Below, piece after piece: positions 52,784-60,505 of a stretch of DNA of 64,000 nt (position 1 is its first letter; each line of letters begins with the position of its first letter). This DNA comes from Endobugula sp965225895. Lineage in GTDB: Bacteria; Pseudomonadota; Gammaproteobacteria; Pseudomonadales; Cellvibrionaceae. The notes beneath the pieces are model-generated. The model made no database searches. It was not told the origin of the DNA and saw nothing but the letters and a program-made list of their open reading frames with translations. Both the position numbers and the translations under genes were made by a program. The stretch spans positions 1,860,001 through 1,924,000 of the forward strand of contig CBDDBR010000011.1 in assembly GCA_965225895.1 (NCBI GenBank), given 5' to 3'.

Positions 52784-53218
52784 TTATTCATTCTCCCCTG
52801 CTGGTTGACTTTCACTAGCATCGGCTGCTGGCGCTTTAGGTTGTGCTGGCGCTGATTCTGAACGCTCATCACGACGCGTACGACGCTCACGGCCTTCTTT
52901 TTCTGCCTTCATGATGAACGACTCTTCTACAATCGCTTCATCAGTACGAATAACCATATGACGCAATACAGCATCGTTATAACGGAAAGTCGTAGTTAAT
53001 TCTTCTAACACAGTATCGCTACATTCAACATTCATTAAGATGTAGTGAGCTTTGTGGATTTTATTGATTGAGTACGCTAAATGGCGACGACCCCAATCTT
53101 CTAGACGGTGAACCTGACCACCATCTTCTTTGATTGAAGCGGTGTAACGCTCAACCATACCAGATACTTGTTCACTCTGATCAGGGTGCACAAGAAATAC
53201 AATTTCGTAATGACGCAT
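52784..53218 (-). CDS. rpsF: 30S ribosomal protein S6
   Basis: 144 residues: the conserved fold MRHYEIVFLVHPDQSEQV, RLEDWGRRHLAYSINKIHKAHYILMNVE and FRYNDAVLRHMVIR is followed by a Glu/Ala-rich charged tail of over 40 residues, as in gammaproteobacteria. The start at 53218 has AAGGAAATGAAT upstream. It is the first gene of rpsF-rpsR-DUF2232-rplI, one base before rpsR, with a good promoter at 53350-53378. Confidence 0.97.
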   Translation of the reverse strand: MRHYEIVFLVHPDQSEQVSGMVERYTASIKEDGGQVHRLEDWGRRHLAYSINKIHKAHYILMNVECSDTVLEELTTTFRYNDAVLRHMVIRTDEAIVEESFIMKAEKEGRERRTRRDERSESAPAQPKAPAADASESQPAGENE

Positions 53219-53349
53219 ATTCATTTCCTTACGGGTTAATGCTTCCCCACGAATTTTTCGCAGGTGAAACAAGGAATAAAGCACACAAGCTATCGATTAA
53301 AATAACATTTTGTGGCTTACATAAACCCCATATAAATACGGGGGCGCGA

Positions 53350-53378
53350 ATTGTAGAGTATTTAATCAGTACATTCAA
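53350..53378 (-). promoter_or_regulatory. Sigma-70 promoter of the rpsF operon
   Basis: On the minus strand: TTGAAT, 17 bases, TACAAT, five of six matches at -10 and a good -35. It lies 132 bases before the rpsF ATG. The long leader begins with a CCCC...GGGG hairpin (53326-53344), where an S6-S18 feedback site could lie. The rest of the 53219-53579 gap holds the plus-strand leader of the alcohol dehydrogenase gene; no convincing promoter for that gene was seen. Confidence 0.65.
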
Positions 53379-53579
53379 CCATTAGATATATCGCAAAGTG
53401 TATTTTCACGCCATAAAAACACCTATTAACGCCCACATATAATGCACTGTCACCCCATGGCGCACCACAAGAATACACCGCTAAAATAAACCGATCTATG
53501 GAGTAAAAAGTCATGTATCTGTAACATTTTATCTCGTATAGTTAAGCCTCACTTCTGTTTTTGAGAGGCTCAATTCTTT

Positions 53580-54734
53580 ATGAAATCGTTTGTCTTCAAT
53601 ACCACCAAATCCATCATCAACGAATCTGGCGCACTAAACAACATTGCTGAGATATGCCGCCAACAGCATATCAGCAACCCACTGATTGTGACCGACCAAG
53701 GCATTATTAGTGTAGGACTAATGGAAAAATTAGAACGTGCACTACACGCGGGAAACATGCGCTTTACAAGCTATACCGATGTAGTCGCAGACCCACCAGA
53801 AGCCATTGTTTATGAAGCACTGAATACATTAAAAGCAGGTAACAACGATGGCGTTATTGGCTTTGGCGGCGGCAGCTCAATGGACACCGCCAAACTCATC
53901 GCATTAATGGCGAAATCTGGCGAGACACTCGACGATATTTATGGCGTAGGTAACGCAAAAGGCCAACGCTTACCTCTAATACTCATACCCACTACCGCAG
54001 GTACAGGCTCAGAAGCCACCGCAGTGGCGATTGTAACCACGGGTGAAACAACCAAAGCGGGGGTTGTTGCCCCGCAACTATACCCAGATGTAGCACTTCT
54101 TGATGCCGAGCTCACCGTGGGCTTACCACCACATATCACCGCCGCCACAGGCGTGGATGCAATGGTACACGCCATTGAAGCCTACACCAGTGCACGCCTC
54201 AAAAACGCGTATGCGGATATGCTCGCTAAACAAGCGCTAGAACTGATTAGCAAAAACATTATGACAGCAACACATAGCGGTAGTGACATCGACGCCCGCC
54301 AAGCAATGTTATTAGGTGCCTGCATGGCAGGGCAAGCCTTTGCCAATGCACCTGTTGCAGCAGTTCACGCCCTAGCTTATCCCTTAGGTGGCCATTACCA
54401 TATTCCCCATGGCTTAAGTAATGCACTGGTGCTTCCTTACGTTATGCGTTTTAACGCCCCCAATGCCAAAGAGCTATATGCTGAATTAGCTCCCGTCATT
54501 ATGGGTAAACATATACCAGGTGATGCCGCCACAGTCACTGAGGCGCTCATTACACATATTGAATCTTTAATTTCAGATCTTGGCTTACCTCATCGTTTAC
54601 GAGATATGGATATCCCCGAAACAGATCTTCCGATGCTTGCCAGCGATGGCATGCAACAGCAACGCTTGCTCGTTAACAACCCACGTGAAGTTACCGAAGC
54701 TGATGCTTTAGCCATTTATCAGGCCGCCTATTAA
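53580..54734 (+). CDS. Iron-containing alcohol dehydrogenase
   Basis: A 384-residue group III alcohol dehydrogenase. The N-terminal NAD domain shows VTDQGIISVGLMEKLE, GNNDGVIGFGGGSSMDTAKLIA and the PTTAGTGSEATAVAI loop. The helical metal domain has DAMVHAIEAYTS and HALAYPLGGHYHIPHGLSNALVLPYV, which carry the Asp and three His iron ligands. It oxidises alcohols or reduces aldehydes; the substrate is unknown. It and the next gene lie between rpsF and rlmB, an insertion relative to the usual rlmB-rpsF neighbourhood. A strong hairpin follows at 54761. Confidence 0.94.
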   Translation: MKSFVFNTTKSIINESGALNNIAEICRQQHISNPLIVTDQGIISVGLMEKLERALHAGNMRFTSYTDVVADPPEAIVYEALNTLKAGNNDGVIGFGGGSSMDTAKLIALMAKSGETLDDIYGVGNAKGQRLPLILIPTTAGTGSEATAVAIVTTGETTKAGVVAPQLYPDVALLDAELTVGLPPHITAATGVDAMVHAIEAYTSARLKNAYADMLAKQALELISKNIMTATHSGSDIDARQAMLLGACMAGQAFANAPVAAVHALAYPLGGHYHIPHGLSNALVLPYVMRFNAPNAKELYAELAPVIMGKHIPGDAATVTEALITHIESLISDLGLPHRLRDMDIPETDLPMLASDGMQQQRLLVNNPREVTEADALAIYQAAY

Positions 54735-54753
54735 CACCACAACTAGACCTCTC

Positions 54754-54821
54754 TACCCTCTACTACCCTCACTCTAGTGCAGGGTAGTATCTTATAGTTA
54801 TTATTTACCCTCGTAACCCTC
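54754..54821. repeat. Cluster of (T/A)ACCCTC motifs with a 13-bp hairpin
   Basis: TACCCTC occurs at 54754, 54764 and 54806, AACCCTC at 54815, and the inverted AGGGTA at 54781. The central part (54761-54789) is a stem of nine plus four base pairs, TACTACCCT-CACT/AGTG-(C)-AGGGTAGTA, with a 2-base loop and a one-base bulge. No T tract follows, so it is a poor terminator. It lies between the alcohol dehydrogenase and the HTH gene and might be an operator. Confidence 0.6.
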
Positions 54822-54968
54822 ACACCCTTAAGCATCTTTTTTTAGCGCTCTACACTTTCACATATGTTGAAAAACGTGCCAGAATGCACCCCCGCAGCCC
54901 CATAGCTAACTTACGGATACTTCATCAAATAGCTGCAGATTAAATAACTTGTGGATAGATTGGGTAGC

Positions 54969-55337
54969 ATGAAACATCCTAAATTCGCAGAACGTTTTAA
55001 CCATGCCGTTAACCTATCAGGCGTAGAAAGCACTCAAAAAGCACTGGGTAAATTGCTGGGTGTCAGTGAAGTGATGATATGGAGCTACCGCAACGGTGAA
55101 AAGCTACCTCGTATGGCAATGGCATTAAAAATGGCTGACGAGTTTGGCGTATCTGTCGATTGGCTATTACAAGGCACTGGTGAACCTGTGAATCTGATGA
55201 TTCAGGAAACATCCGCTAAGTATCGAACCAAACCATTACGCAAATCAATCCAAGCATTGGTTGATTTTGCGGAAACACTCACCGAAGCAGAACGTAAAAA
55301 AGCCCTTAAGATTTTATCATTAACGTTTAAAGCCTAA
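54969..55337 (+). CDS. Helix-turn-helix transcriptional regulator (CI/XRE-like)
   Basis: About 122 residues. The N-terminal half is a phage-repressor-type HTH: FAERFNHAVNLSGV, TQKALGKLLGVSEVMIWSYRNGEKLPRMAMALKMADEFGVSVDWLLQG in sequence order. The C-terminal 40 residues are short and helical, ending TEAERKKALKILSLTF, with no LexA-like protease domain. A GTG start six codons upstream (54951) is possible. It is probably a DNA-binding regulator of unknown target; the motif cluster upstream could be its operator. Confidence 0.8.
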   Translation: MKHPKFAERFNHAVNLSGVESTQKALGKLLGVSEVMIWSYRNGEKLPRMAMALKMADEFGVSVDWLLQGTGEPVNLMIQETSAKYRTKPLRKSIQALVDFAETLTEAERKKALKILSLTFKA

Positions 55338-55355
55338 ACAACTACATAACCACAG

Positions 55356-56135
55356 TTACTGCCGTTGACGCAAAGCCTCAAACAAGCAAATACCTGTTGC
55401 GACCGATACATTTAAACTGCTCACTTCGCCCATCATAGGAATGCGCACCAAAGAATCACAACGCTCTCGAGTTAATCGACGCAGCCCTTTACCCTCGGCA
55501 CCCATCACCACGGCCAATGGCCCTGTTAAATCCATCTGATAATGATGCTGCGTAGCTTCACCAGCAGCGCCCACTAACCACACGCCCTGTGCCTGTAGCC
55601 ATTCTAGGGTTCTCGATAAATTAGTCACACGCACTAACGGCAAAACTTCTGCCGCGCCACAAGCCACTTTAATGGCGGTAGGCGTTAATGATGACGCATT
55701 GTCTTTAGGTACAATCACAAACTGCACACCCGCCGCCTCTGCAGAACGCAAACACGCGCCTAGGTTATGCGGATCTGTCACGCCATCTAAGACTAAAATA
55801 AAGGGCACAATATTATCGTCAAACAGCTTAGGCAAACGACTCTTCAGATAATCTTCATCGTAAACTTCTGTTATCGCAGCAGCTATCGCAATCACACCCT
55901 GATGGTTACCTTCTACCATTTGGTCTAGTTTTTCACGCGCACACAGAGTCACCGAAACATTATTTTTTTCGGCTACTGACCGTATAGACTGTAAGCGCTT
56001 ATCATTACGACCCTGCAATAAAAACAACTGCTGAATACGCTGTGGCGACCCATCAACCAAGGCCTGTACTGCATGTAAGCCAAACACACAATTATCTTGG
56101 CTTTTATGATCTTTTTGATTTTTCTGACGACTCAT
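55356..56135 (-). CDS. rlmB: 23S rRNA (guanosine-2'-O)-methyltransferase RlmB
   Basis: Methylates G2251 of 23S rRNA. The 259-residue SpoU/TrmH-family protein has the N-terminal substrate-binding domain (VFGLHAVQALVDGSPQRIQQLFL). The knotted SAM-binding domain contains ILVLDGVTDPHNLGACLRSAEAAGV (motif 1), LAVVMGAEGKGLRRLTRE (motif 2) and IPMMGEVSSLNVSVATGICLFEA (motif 3). The start at 56135 follows GAGAGAGA. It is separated from rpsF by two genes of opposite orientation. Confidence 0.95.
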   Translation of the reverse strand: MSRQKNQKDHKSQDNCVFGLHAVQALVDGSPQRIQQLFLLQGRNDKRLQSIRSVAEKNNVSVTLCAREKLDQMVEGNHQGVIAIAAAITEVYDEDYLKSRLPKLFDDNIVPFILVLDGVTDPHNLGACLRSAEAAGVQFVIVPKDNASSLTPTAIKVACGAAEVLPLVRVTNLSRTLEWLQAQGVWLVGAAGEATQHHYQMDLTGPLAVVMGAEGKGLRRLTRERCDSLVRIPMMGEVSSLNVSVATGICLFEALRQRQ

Positions 56136-56185
56136 TCTCTCTCTCATACAACAACAAAAACACGCAACATGCGATAAGCAAAATA

Positions 56186-56932
56186 TTACTTAGGTGCGTC
56201 CAACTCATATACAACCGATACCGATGCTTTCACCGTAATATCACCACCACTAATGGGTGGCGGCGTAAAATCTGCTTGCGCAGACATCATTCGACTTTTA
56301 GCCATAGACGTTTCTACACGCACATGAGACGCCGAGCTATTGCCTAAATTTAATGTAAGCGTACGTTTAATCGTATCACCACTGGCGGCTACCAGCGTTT
56401 CGGCATCTTGCTTCGCGTTAGCCATCGCTTGAGTAATAGCCTGTTGGCGATATTGCCGCTCATTAAACAAACTAAAGTTAACCGAGTTCACTTGGTTCGC
56501 TCCTGCGCTCGTGGCACCACCAATAATATCGCCAATCAACGCCAATTTCTGTGTAGTTACGTGCAAACTACTATTTACACGATAAGCAATAATCGTAGAC
56601 TTCCACTGGCTATTAGCACCTTTAGGACGTGACGACCATACAGGCTGCACTCGAAAGTTTTGCGTTTTATATTCTTTTTTAGCCACGCCTACCGCAGCAA
56701 GCGAAGCCACCACGGCTTTCATTTTTCGATTATTTTCAGCAATGGCTTTTTTTGCTTGAGTTGACTCGGTAGTTACACCCAACACAACCGATACTTGATC
56801 AGGAGGCACCATTAAATGCGCTTCACCACGTACCGTTAATTGTGCAATCCTCGGCTGATGAGGCTCTGCAATAGCCCCTATAGAAGAGACAATCAACACA
56901 AAGACAACACTCAATGACAACAATACTCGCAT
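56186..56932 (-). CDS. SIMPL-domain (DUF541) periplasmic protein
   Basis: A 248-residue exported protein with signal peptide (MRVLLSLSVVFVLIVSSIGAI split at the helix end). The SIMPL pattern follows: LTVRGEAHLMVPPDQVSVVLGVTTE, KAIAENNRKMKAVVASL, YKTQNFRVQPVWS and VKASVSVVYELDAP at the C-terminus. DUF541 proteins form ring oligomers and have been linked to oxidative stress defence in E. coli (YggE). AGGAGAAAGGAAT precedes the ATG. It is 27 bases downstream of the DUF4197 gene. Confidence 0.9.
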   Translation of the reverse strand: MRVLLSLSVVFVLIVSSIGAIAEPHQPRIAQLTVRGEAHLMVPPDQVSVVLGVTTESTQAKKAIAENNRKMKAVVASLAAVGVAKKEYKTQNFRVQPVWSSRPKGANSQWKSTIIAYRVNSSLHVTTQKLALIGDIIGGATSAGANQVNSVNFSLFNERQYRQQAITQAMANAKQDAETLVAASGDTIKRTLTLNLGNSSASHVRVETSMAKSRMMSAQADFTPPPISGGDITVKASVSVVYELDAPK

Positions 56933-56959
56933 ATTCCTTTCTCCTATCAGCACAAAAAG

Positions 56960-57760
56960 TTATTGCGCACCAAACACCTTTTTTAATAGTTCGGTTGTAC
57001 GCTTAACGGGATTTTTACGAATCTCTGCTTCTTCTTTGGCAAGGTAATGAAAAATACCATTAAGCCCACCATCCACAACATGCGACACTAAATTTGCTTT
57101 TACATCGGGCACAAAAGGAATGGATTGATAGTCGCCCATAACCTTGTCATACAATTTCACCGCACCTACATCAGATAAACTCTGCTGCACAACAGGTTGC
57201 ATCTCTGTAGTTAATGCTGGCGTCATTTTTTCTTGAAAATAACGGGTTGCAGCGTCATCACCACCATTATAAATTGACTTTACATCGTCAAAACTCATGT
57301 CTTTAATCGTGCTAATAAACAAGCTCTTTGCCTTTGGCGCCGCATTTTCTGCTGCACGATTTAAGCTCACCTCAAGACTATTTAAGCTATCGTCTAAGCC
57401 TACCTTACCTAACCACTTTTTCACGGTTTGCATTTGCTGAGGCAAAGGAATACGAATGGCAGGATCGCTATTAAAGCCGTCAGCCTTACCCAGCTGATCT
57501 ACCACTTTTTGGCTACCTAAATCTAACGCCTGCTTAAAAGCTTGGCTAATATCTTCGGTCGACAAATCATCTCTGCCCACCACTTGGCCAACACTGGCAC
57601 CTAGGTTTTCACCCACACTTTTGCCGATAGAGCCAATATCATCACCTAAAAGCTCGCTACCCTTTTGTTTTAAATCATCAAACCAACCTGCATTTGCGTG
57701 GCTAGCCAGTACGATGGCCGCCGCACTAACAGCGGCGATAAGATAAGGTTTTATTGTCAT
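56960..57760 (-). CDS. DUF4197 domain exported protein
   Basis: A 266-residue protein with a signal peptide (YLIAAVSAAAIVLASHANA). A DUF4197 domain runs from about residue 65 to the end: SQAFKQALDLGSQKVVDQLGK, IRIPLPQQMQTVKKWLGKVG, LFISTIKDMSFDDVKSIYNGGDDAATRYF and GGLNGIFHYLAKEEAEIRKNP. The family is conserved in proteobacteria and bacteroidetes with no known function; it is probably periplasmic. It is likely co-transcribed with the SIMPL gene. Confidence 0.9.
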   Translation of the reverse strand: MTIKPYLIAAVSAAAIVLASHANAGWFDDLKQKGSELLGDDIGSIGKSVGENLGASVGQVVGRDDLSTEDISQAFKQALDLGSQKVVDQLGKADGFNSDPAIRIPLPQQMQTVKKWLGKVGLDDSLNSLEVSLNRAAENAAPKAKSLFISTIKDMSFDDVKSIYNGGDDAATRYFQEKMTPALTTEMQPVVQQSLSDVGAVKLYDKVMGDYQSIPFVPDVKANLVSHVVDGGLNGIFHYLAKEEAEIRKNPVKRTTELLKKVFGAQ

Positions 57761-57928
57761 TATGATTCTCCGTATAAATCATATTCGCTATTATTGTGCT
57801 ATTTTACAGTGGTTTACATGTACACATTGCAGCCCGTCTTTGAACGAGCAGTTAACAAGTGCGTACACTAACATGGCATCGACACTCATGGCTATTTTTC
57901 CCTATACGGGTAGTGATAGAATGGAAGC

Positions 57929-59296
57929 ATGTCATCACTCATCCCCGAAAGACCTTTGCTTATATCACCGTCTCTAGCCGCAACCATCGGCCTAGAAGAG
58001 GCCGTATTACTCTCATTACTCGACGAGCTTAGCAGCCATAGACAAGGCCAAGAAAGCCGTGGCTACACTTGGCACGAGCTATCCAAAGATGATTTTCAAC
58101 AATATATGCCTTTTTGGGATGATTTAGATATTCAGCGAATCAGTCAGCGACTACGCGACTTAGGCATTATTCTGCTGCTATCGGCACCCTACGGTCAAAG
58201 CCAACAACTCAAGTTTGCCTTTAATCAACAAGCCATCAATAAAGTGGCTGACCACCGCCAAACCAGTACAGAAACTCTAGGCGCATCACAGTCGTCTCAC
58301 AATGAGCCACCTACGAACAATCAAACAGCACCTAGCCAGCCATCGTCAAGACATCAAGGGGCCATTCTCTTACCACCTAATTGGCGCCCCGATAAAGATA
58401 CCTTAAGCATGTTGGCGCAATTAAATATTCCCTCTAATTTTATTCGCGAGCAGCTGCCCGAATTTATACACTACTGGCGTGAACGCGGTGAAAGTCACCG
58501 CACATGGGGCACTAAATTTGTTCAGCATTTAAAACGCCAATGGACACACCACATTGCCAAAACCAGTGCAGCCACGAGTATTCCAGAGAATTGGCAACCC
58601 AGTAATGACCTGCAACAACAAATTGTGCAAGAAGGTATTCCCGCTGTCTTTGTACAAAAATCATTAGTACGTTTTTCGATGTACCATAAAAACTCTGGCG
58701 CGGTGAATACCAATTGGGATATGCCCTTTTTCTCATGGTTAAAAGAAGACTGGGAAAAACAAGACACACCATTTATAGAAAAAAAGAAAAGCGCACCTAT
58801 TGCTCACAACTGGACACCCGACCAACATACGCTAACCTACCTCACCACCAGCCAAGGCATTGAGCTTTCTTTTATTGAAGAATGTGTGCCTGAATTTGTG
58901 CACAAGTGGATAGAAAAACAAGCGATTTATGCGGAATGGGGCACACTATTTGCGGAGCATATTATTCAACAATGGCGCTTTGTACAGGCAGGCGTTACGC
59001 GCAATCCTACACCGCAACTCATCACACCTCACTGGCAACCGTCTGGTGATTGCTTAGAAATTCTTGGGGTACACTCAGGCATTGATCACGGGTTTATTCA
59101 ACAACAAATCCCTGAGTTTATTTTATACTGGACTAACCGCGCACAACCGATGCACAGTTGGGACAACATTTTTTTACGCCACGTAAAACACCAGTGGAAA
59201 CAGCACTATGAAAAACAGCAAAACCATTCTGGAACAGGTCGCACAAAAGATCGAACAATCGCAGAACAACTTAGCGACCGAAGCTGGGCATCATAA
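57929..59296 (+). CDS. DnaT-like primosomal protein with four tandem DnaT DNA-binding domains
   Basis: A 455-residue protein. The N-terminal 100 residues look like a winged-helix domain (EAVLLSLLDELSSH, RISQRLRDLGIILLLS). After a Gln/Ser/Thr linker come four copies of the DnaT ssDNA-binding domain, each with N-W-x-P near the start, a PEF or equivalent, a central W and a final QW or DW. They lie at about residues 147-205 (NWRPDKDTL, HYWRERG), 218-277 (NWQPSNDLQ), 291-351 (NWTPDQHTL) and 366-424 (HWQPSGDCL). DnaT in E. coli has one and acts in replication restart. The second copy is the most diverged. It overlaps the next gene by 89 bases. Confidence 0.85.
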   Translation: MSSLIPERPLLISPSLAATIGLEEAVLLSLLDELSSHRQGQESRGYTWHELSKDDFQQYMPFWDDLDIQRISQRLRDLGIILLLSAPYGQSQQLKFAFNQQAINKVADHRQTSTETLGASQSSHNEPPTNNQTAPSQPSSRHQGAILLPPNWRPDKDTLSMLAQLNIPSNFIREQLPEFIHYWRERGESHRTWGTKFVQHLKRQWTHHIAKTSAATSIPENWQPSNDLQQQIVQEGIPAVFVQKSLVRFSMYHKNSGAVNTNWDMPFFSWLKEDWEKQDTPFIEKKKSAPIAHNWTPDQHTLTYLTTSQGIELSFIEECVPEFVHKWIEKQAIYAEWGTLFAEHIIQQWRFVQAGVTRNPTPQLITPHWQPSGDCLEILGVHSGIDHGFIQQQIPEFILYWTNRAQPMHSWDNIFLRHVKHQWKQHYEKQQNHSGTGRTKDRTIAEQLSDRSWAS

Positions 59297-59882
59297 CGAC
59301 ACACTATCTGCAGAAGATAAAAGCACGTTAATCGATACCATTAACCAGAGCTTTGAATTATTGCGTATTAACTATCAGCACCTGTACTTTAGTGCCTACA
59401 GTGAAATTGATGCACTCAACTCTGCCAAGCGCTTATGGATGGAAAGCTTATCACCCTTTTCTGCTGATGTTATTTTGCATGCCGTGCGCCGCATCATCAA
59501 AGAGTCGGATTACTTGCCTACCGTTAGCCGCGTTATTCGTTTATGCATTGATATTAGTAGTGAACACACATTACCTAACGCACATAATGCTTATATAGAA
59601 GCCTGTAATGCTCCCTCACCAAAACGTAATGCCACATGGACACACCCTGCCGTGTATTATGCAGGCAAACAAACTGATTGGTTTTTTTTGGCGAACAATA
59701 CCGAAAAAACAGCCTTTCCTATTTTTAAATCACATTATGAAAGATTATGCCAACGCATTATAAATGGTGAAACACTTCCTCAGCTTGCTACGCTTGCATT
59801 ACCCGAAGAAACCAACACCCCGTTAAGCAAAGAAGAAAATAAAGAACGTATGGAAAAGCTGCGACAAGAAATGGGAATCTAA
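59208..59882 (+). CDS. Lambda-P-like replication protein (helicase loader family)
   Basis: A 224-residue protein resembling phage replication protein P: residues 35-110 read INQSFELLRINYQHLYFSAYSE and KRLWMESLSPFSADVILHAVRRIIKESDYLPTVSRVIRLC in sequence order, and it ends KEENKERMEKLRQEMGI. Phage P proteins load the host DnaB helicase. The start ATG lies inside the DnaT-like gene (89-base overlap, different frame) with GGAA nine bases upstream. That pairing suggests the two form a chromosomal helicase-loading or restart complex acting on the DnaB encoded at 49.6 kb. No ATPase motif of the DnaC type is present. Confidence 0.75.
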   Translation: MKNSKTILEQVAQKIEQSQNNLATEAGHHNDTLSAEDKSTLIDTINQSFELLRINYQHLYFSAYSEIDALNSAKRLWMESLSPFSADVILHAVRRIIKESDYLPTVSRVIRLCIDISSEHTLPNAHNAYIEACNAPSPKRNATWTHPAVYYAGKQTDWFFLANNTEKTAFPIFKSHYERLCQRIINGETLPQLATLALPEETNTPLSKEENKERMEKLRQEMGI

Positions 59883-59902
59883 TTTTTAAAAAATTATCGG
59901 CA

Positions 59903-60469
59903 TTAGCGATGTTTTTCTATATTTTCTAAGCGTTTTTTCTCGCTCTTTTTAAGCATAATATAAGTAGCACCTGTGCCGCCATGATGCTTTTGTGCGGAAT
60001 GAAACGCCAACACTTCTTTGATTTGTGGCAACCAATGCGCTATATAACTTTTTAGTACGGCTGGCTTTGCGCGACCTTCACCTTTGCCATGCGTAATTAA
60101 GGCACAGCGAATATCGTGGCCAATACAGTCCCGCACAAACTGGTACACCTCCAATCGCGCTTGTTCAATACTCATACGATGCAGATCTAGTCTCGCCTCA
60201 ATGGTATATTTACCTAAACGCAGTTGACGATATACCCCATGTTGCACACCTGCGCGCTGGTACGCTAGCACCGCGTTTGCTTCTAGCTGCTCTACTTCGG
60301 CACTGGCTAACGGATCATTCAGTGCAACTGACTCCGTTTGCGCGGCTTGTTGACGCGCATCAATGGTACGCTTATCGATAGAGGAACGATCTAACACCAC
60401 TCTTTTCTCATGACTCAATGGTTTTACATCGTGCATAGCGTCGATAAAATTATCAGTTTCTTTTGACAT
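59903..60469 (-). CDS. Smr-domain protein (MutS2-type nuclease domain)
   Basis: A 188-residue protein with a polar N-terminal half and a C-terminal Smr domain. The domain shows RLDLHRMSIEQARLEVYQFV (the DLHG-like motif with Met in place of Gly), CALITHGKGEGRAKPAVLKSYI and HGGTGATYIMLKKSEK. Stand-alone Smr proteins (E. coli SmrA/B type) have nuclease activity; SmrB cleaves mRNA at collided ribosomes. Which subtype this is cannot be told. It is 36 bases downstream of parC on the same strand. Confidence 0.9.
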   Translation of the reverse strand: MSKETDNFIDAMHDVKPLSHEKRVVLDRSSIDKRTIDARQQAAQTESVALNDPLASAEVEQLEANAVLAYQRAGVQHGVYRQLRLGKYTIEARLDLHRMSIEQARLEVYQFVRDCIGHDIRCALITHGKGEGRAKPAVLKSYIAHWLPQIKEVLAFHSAQKHHGGTGATYIMLKKSEKKRLENIEKHR

Positions 60470-60505
60470 TTACATACCCTGCCATCACTAAAAAGAATCT
60501 ATACG

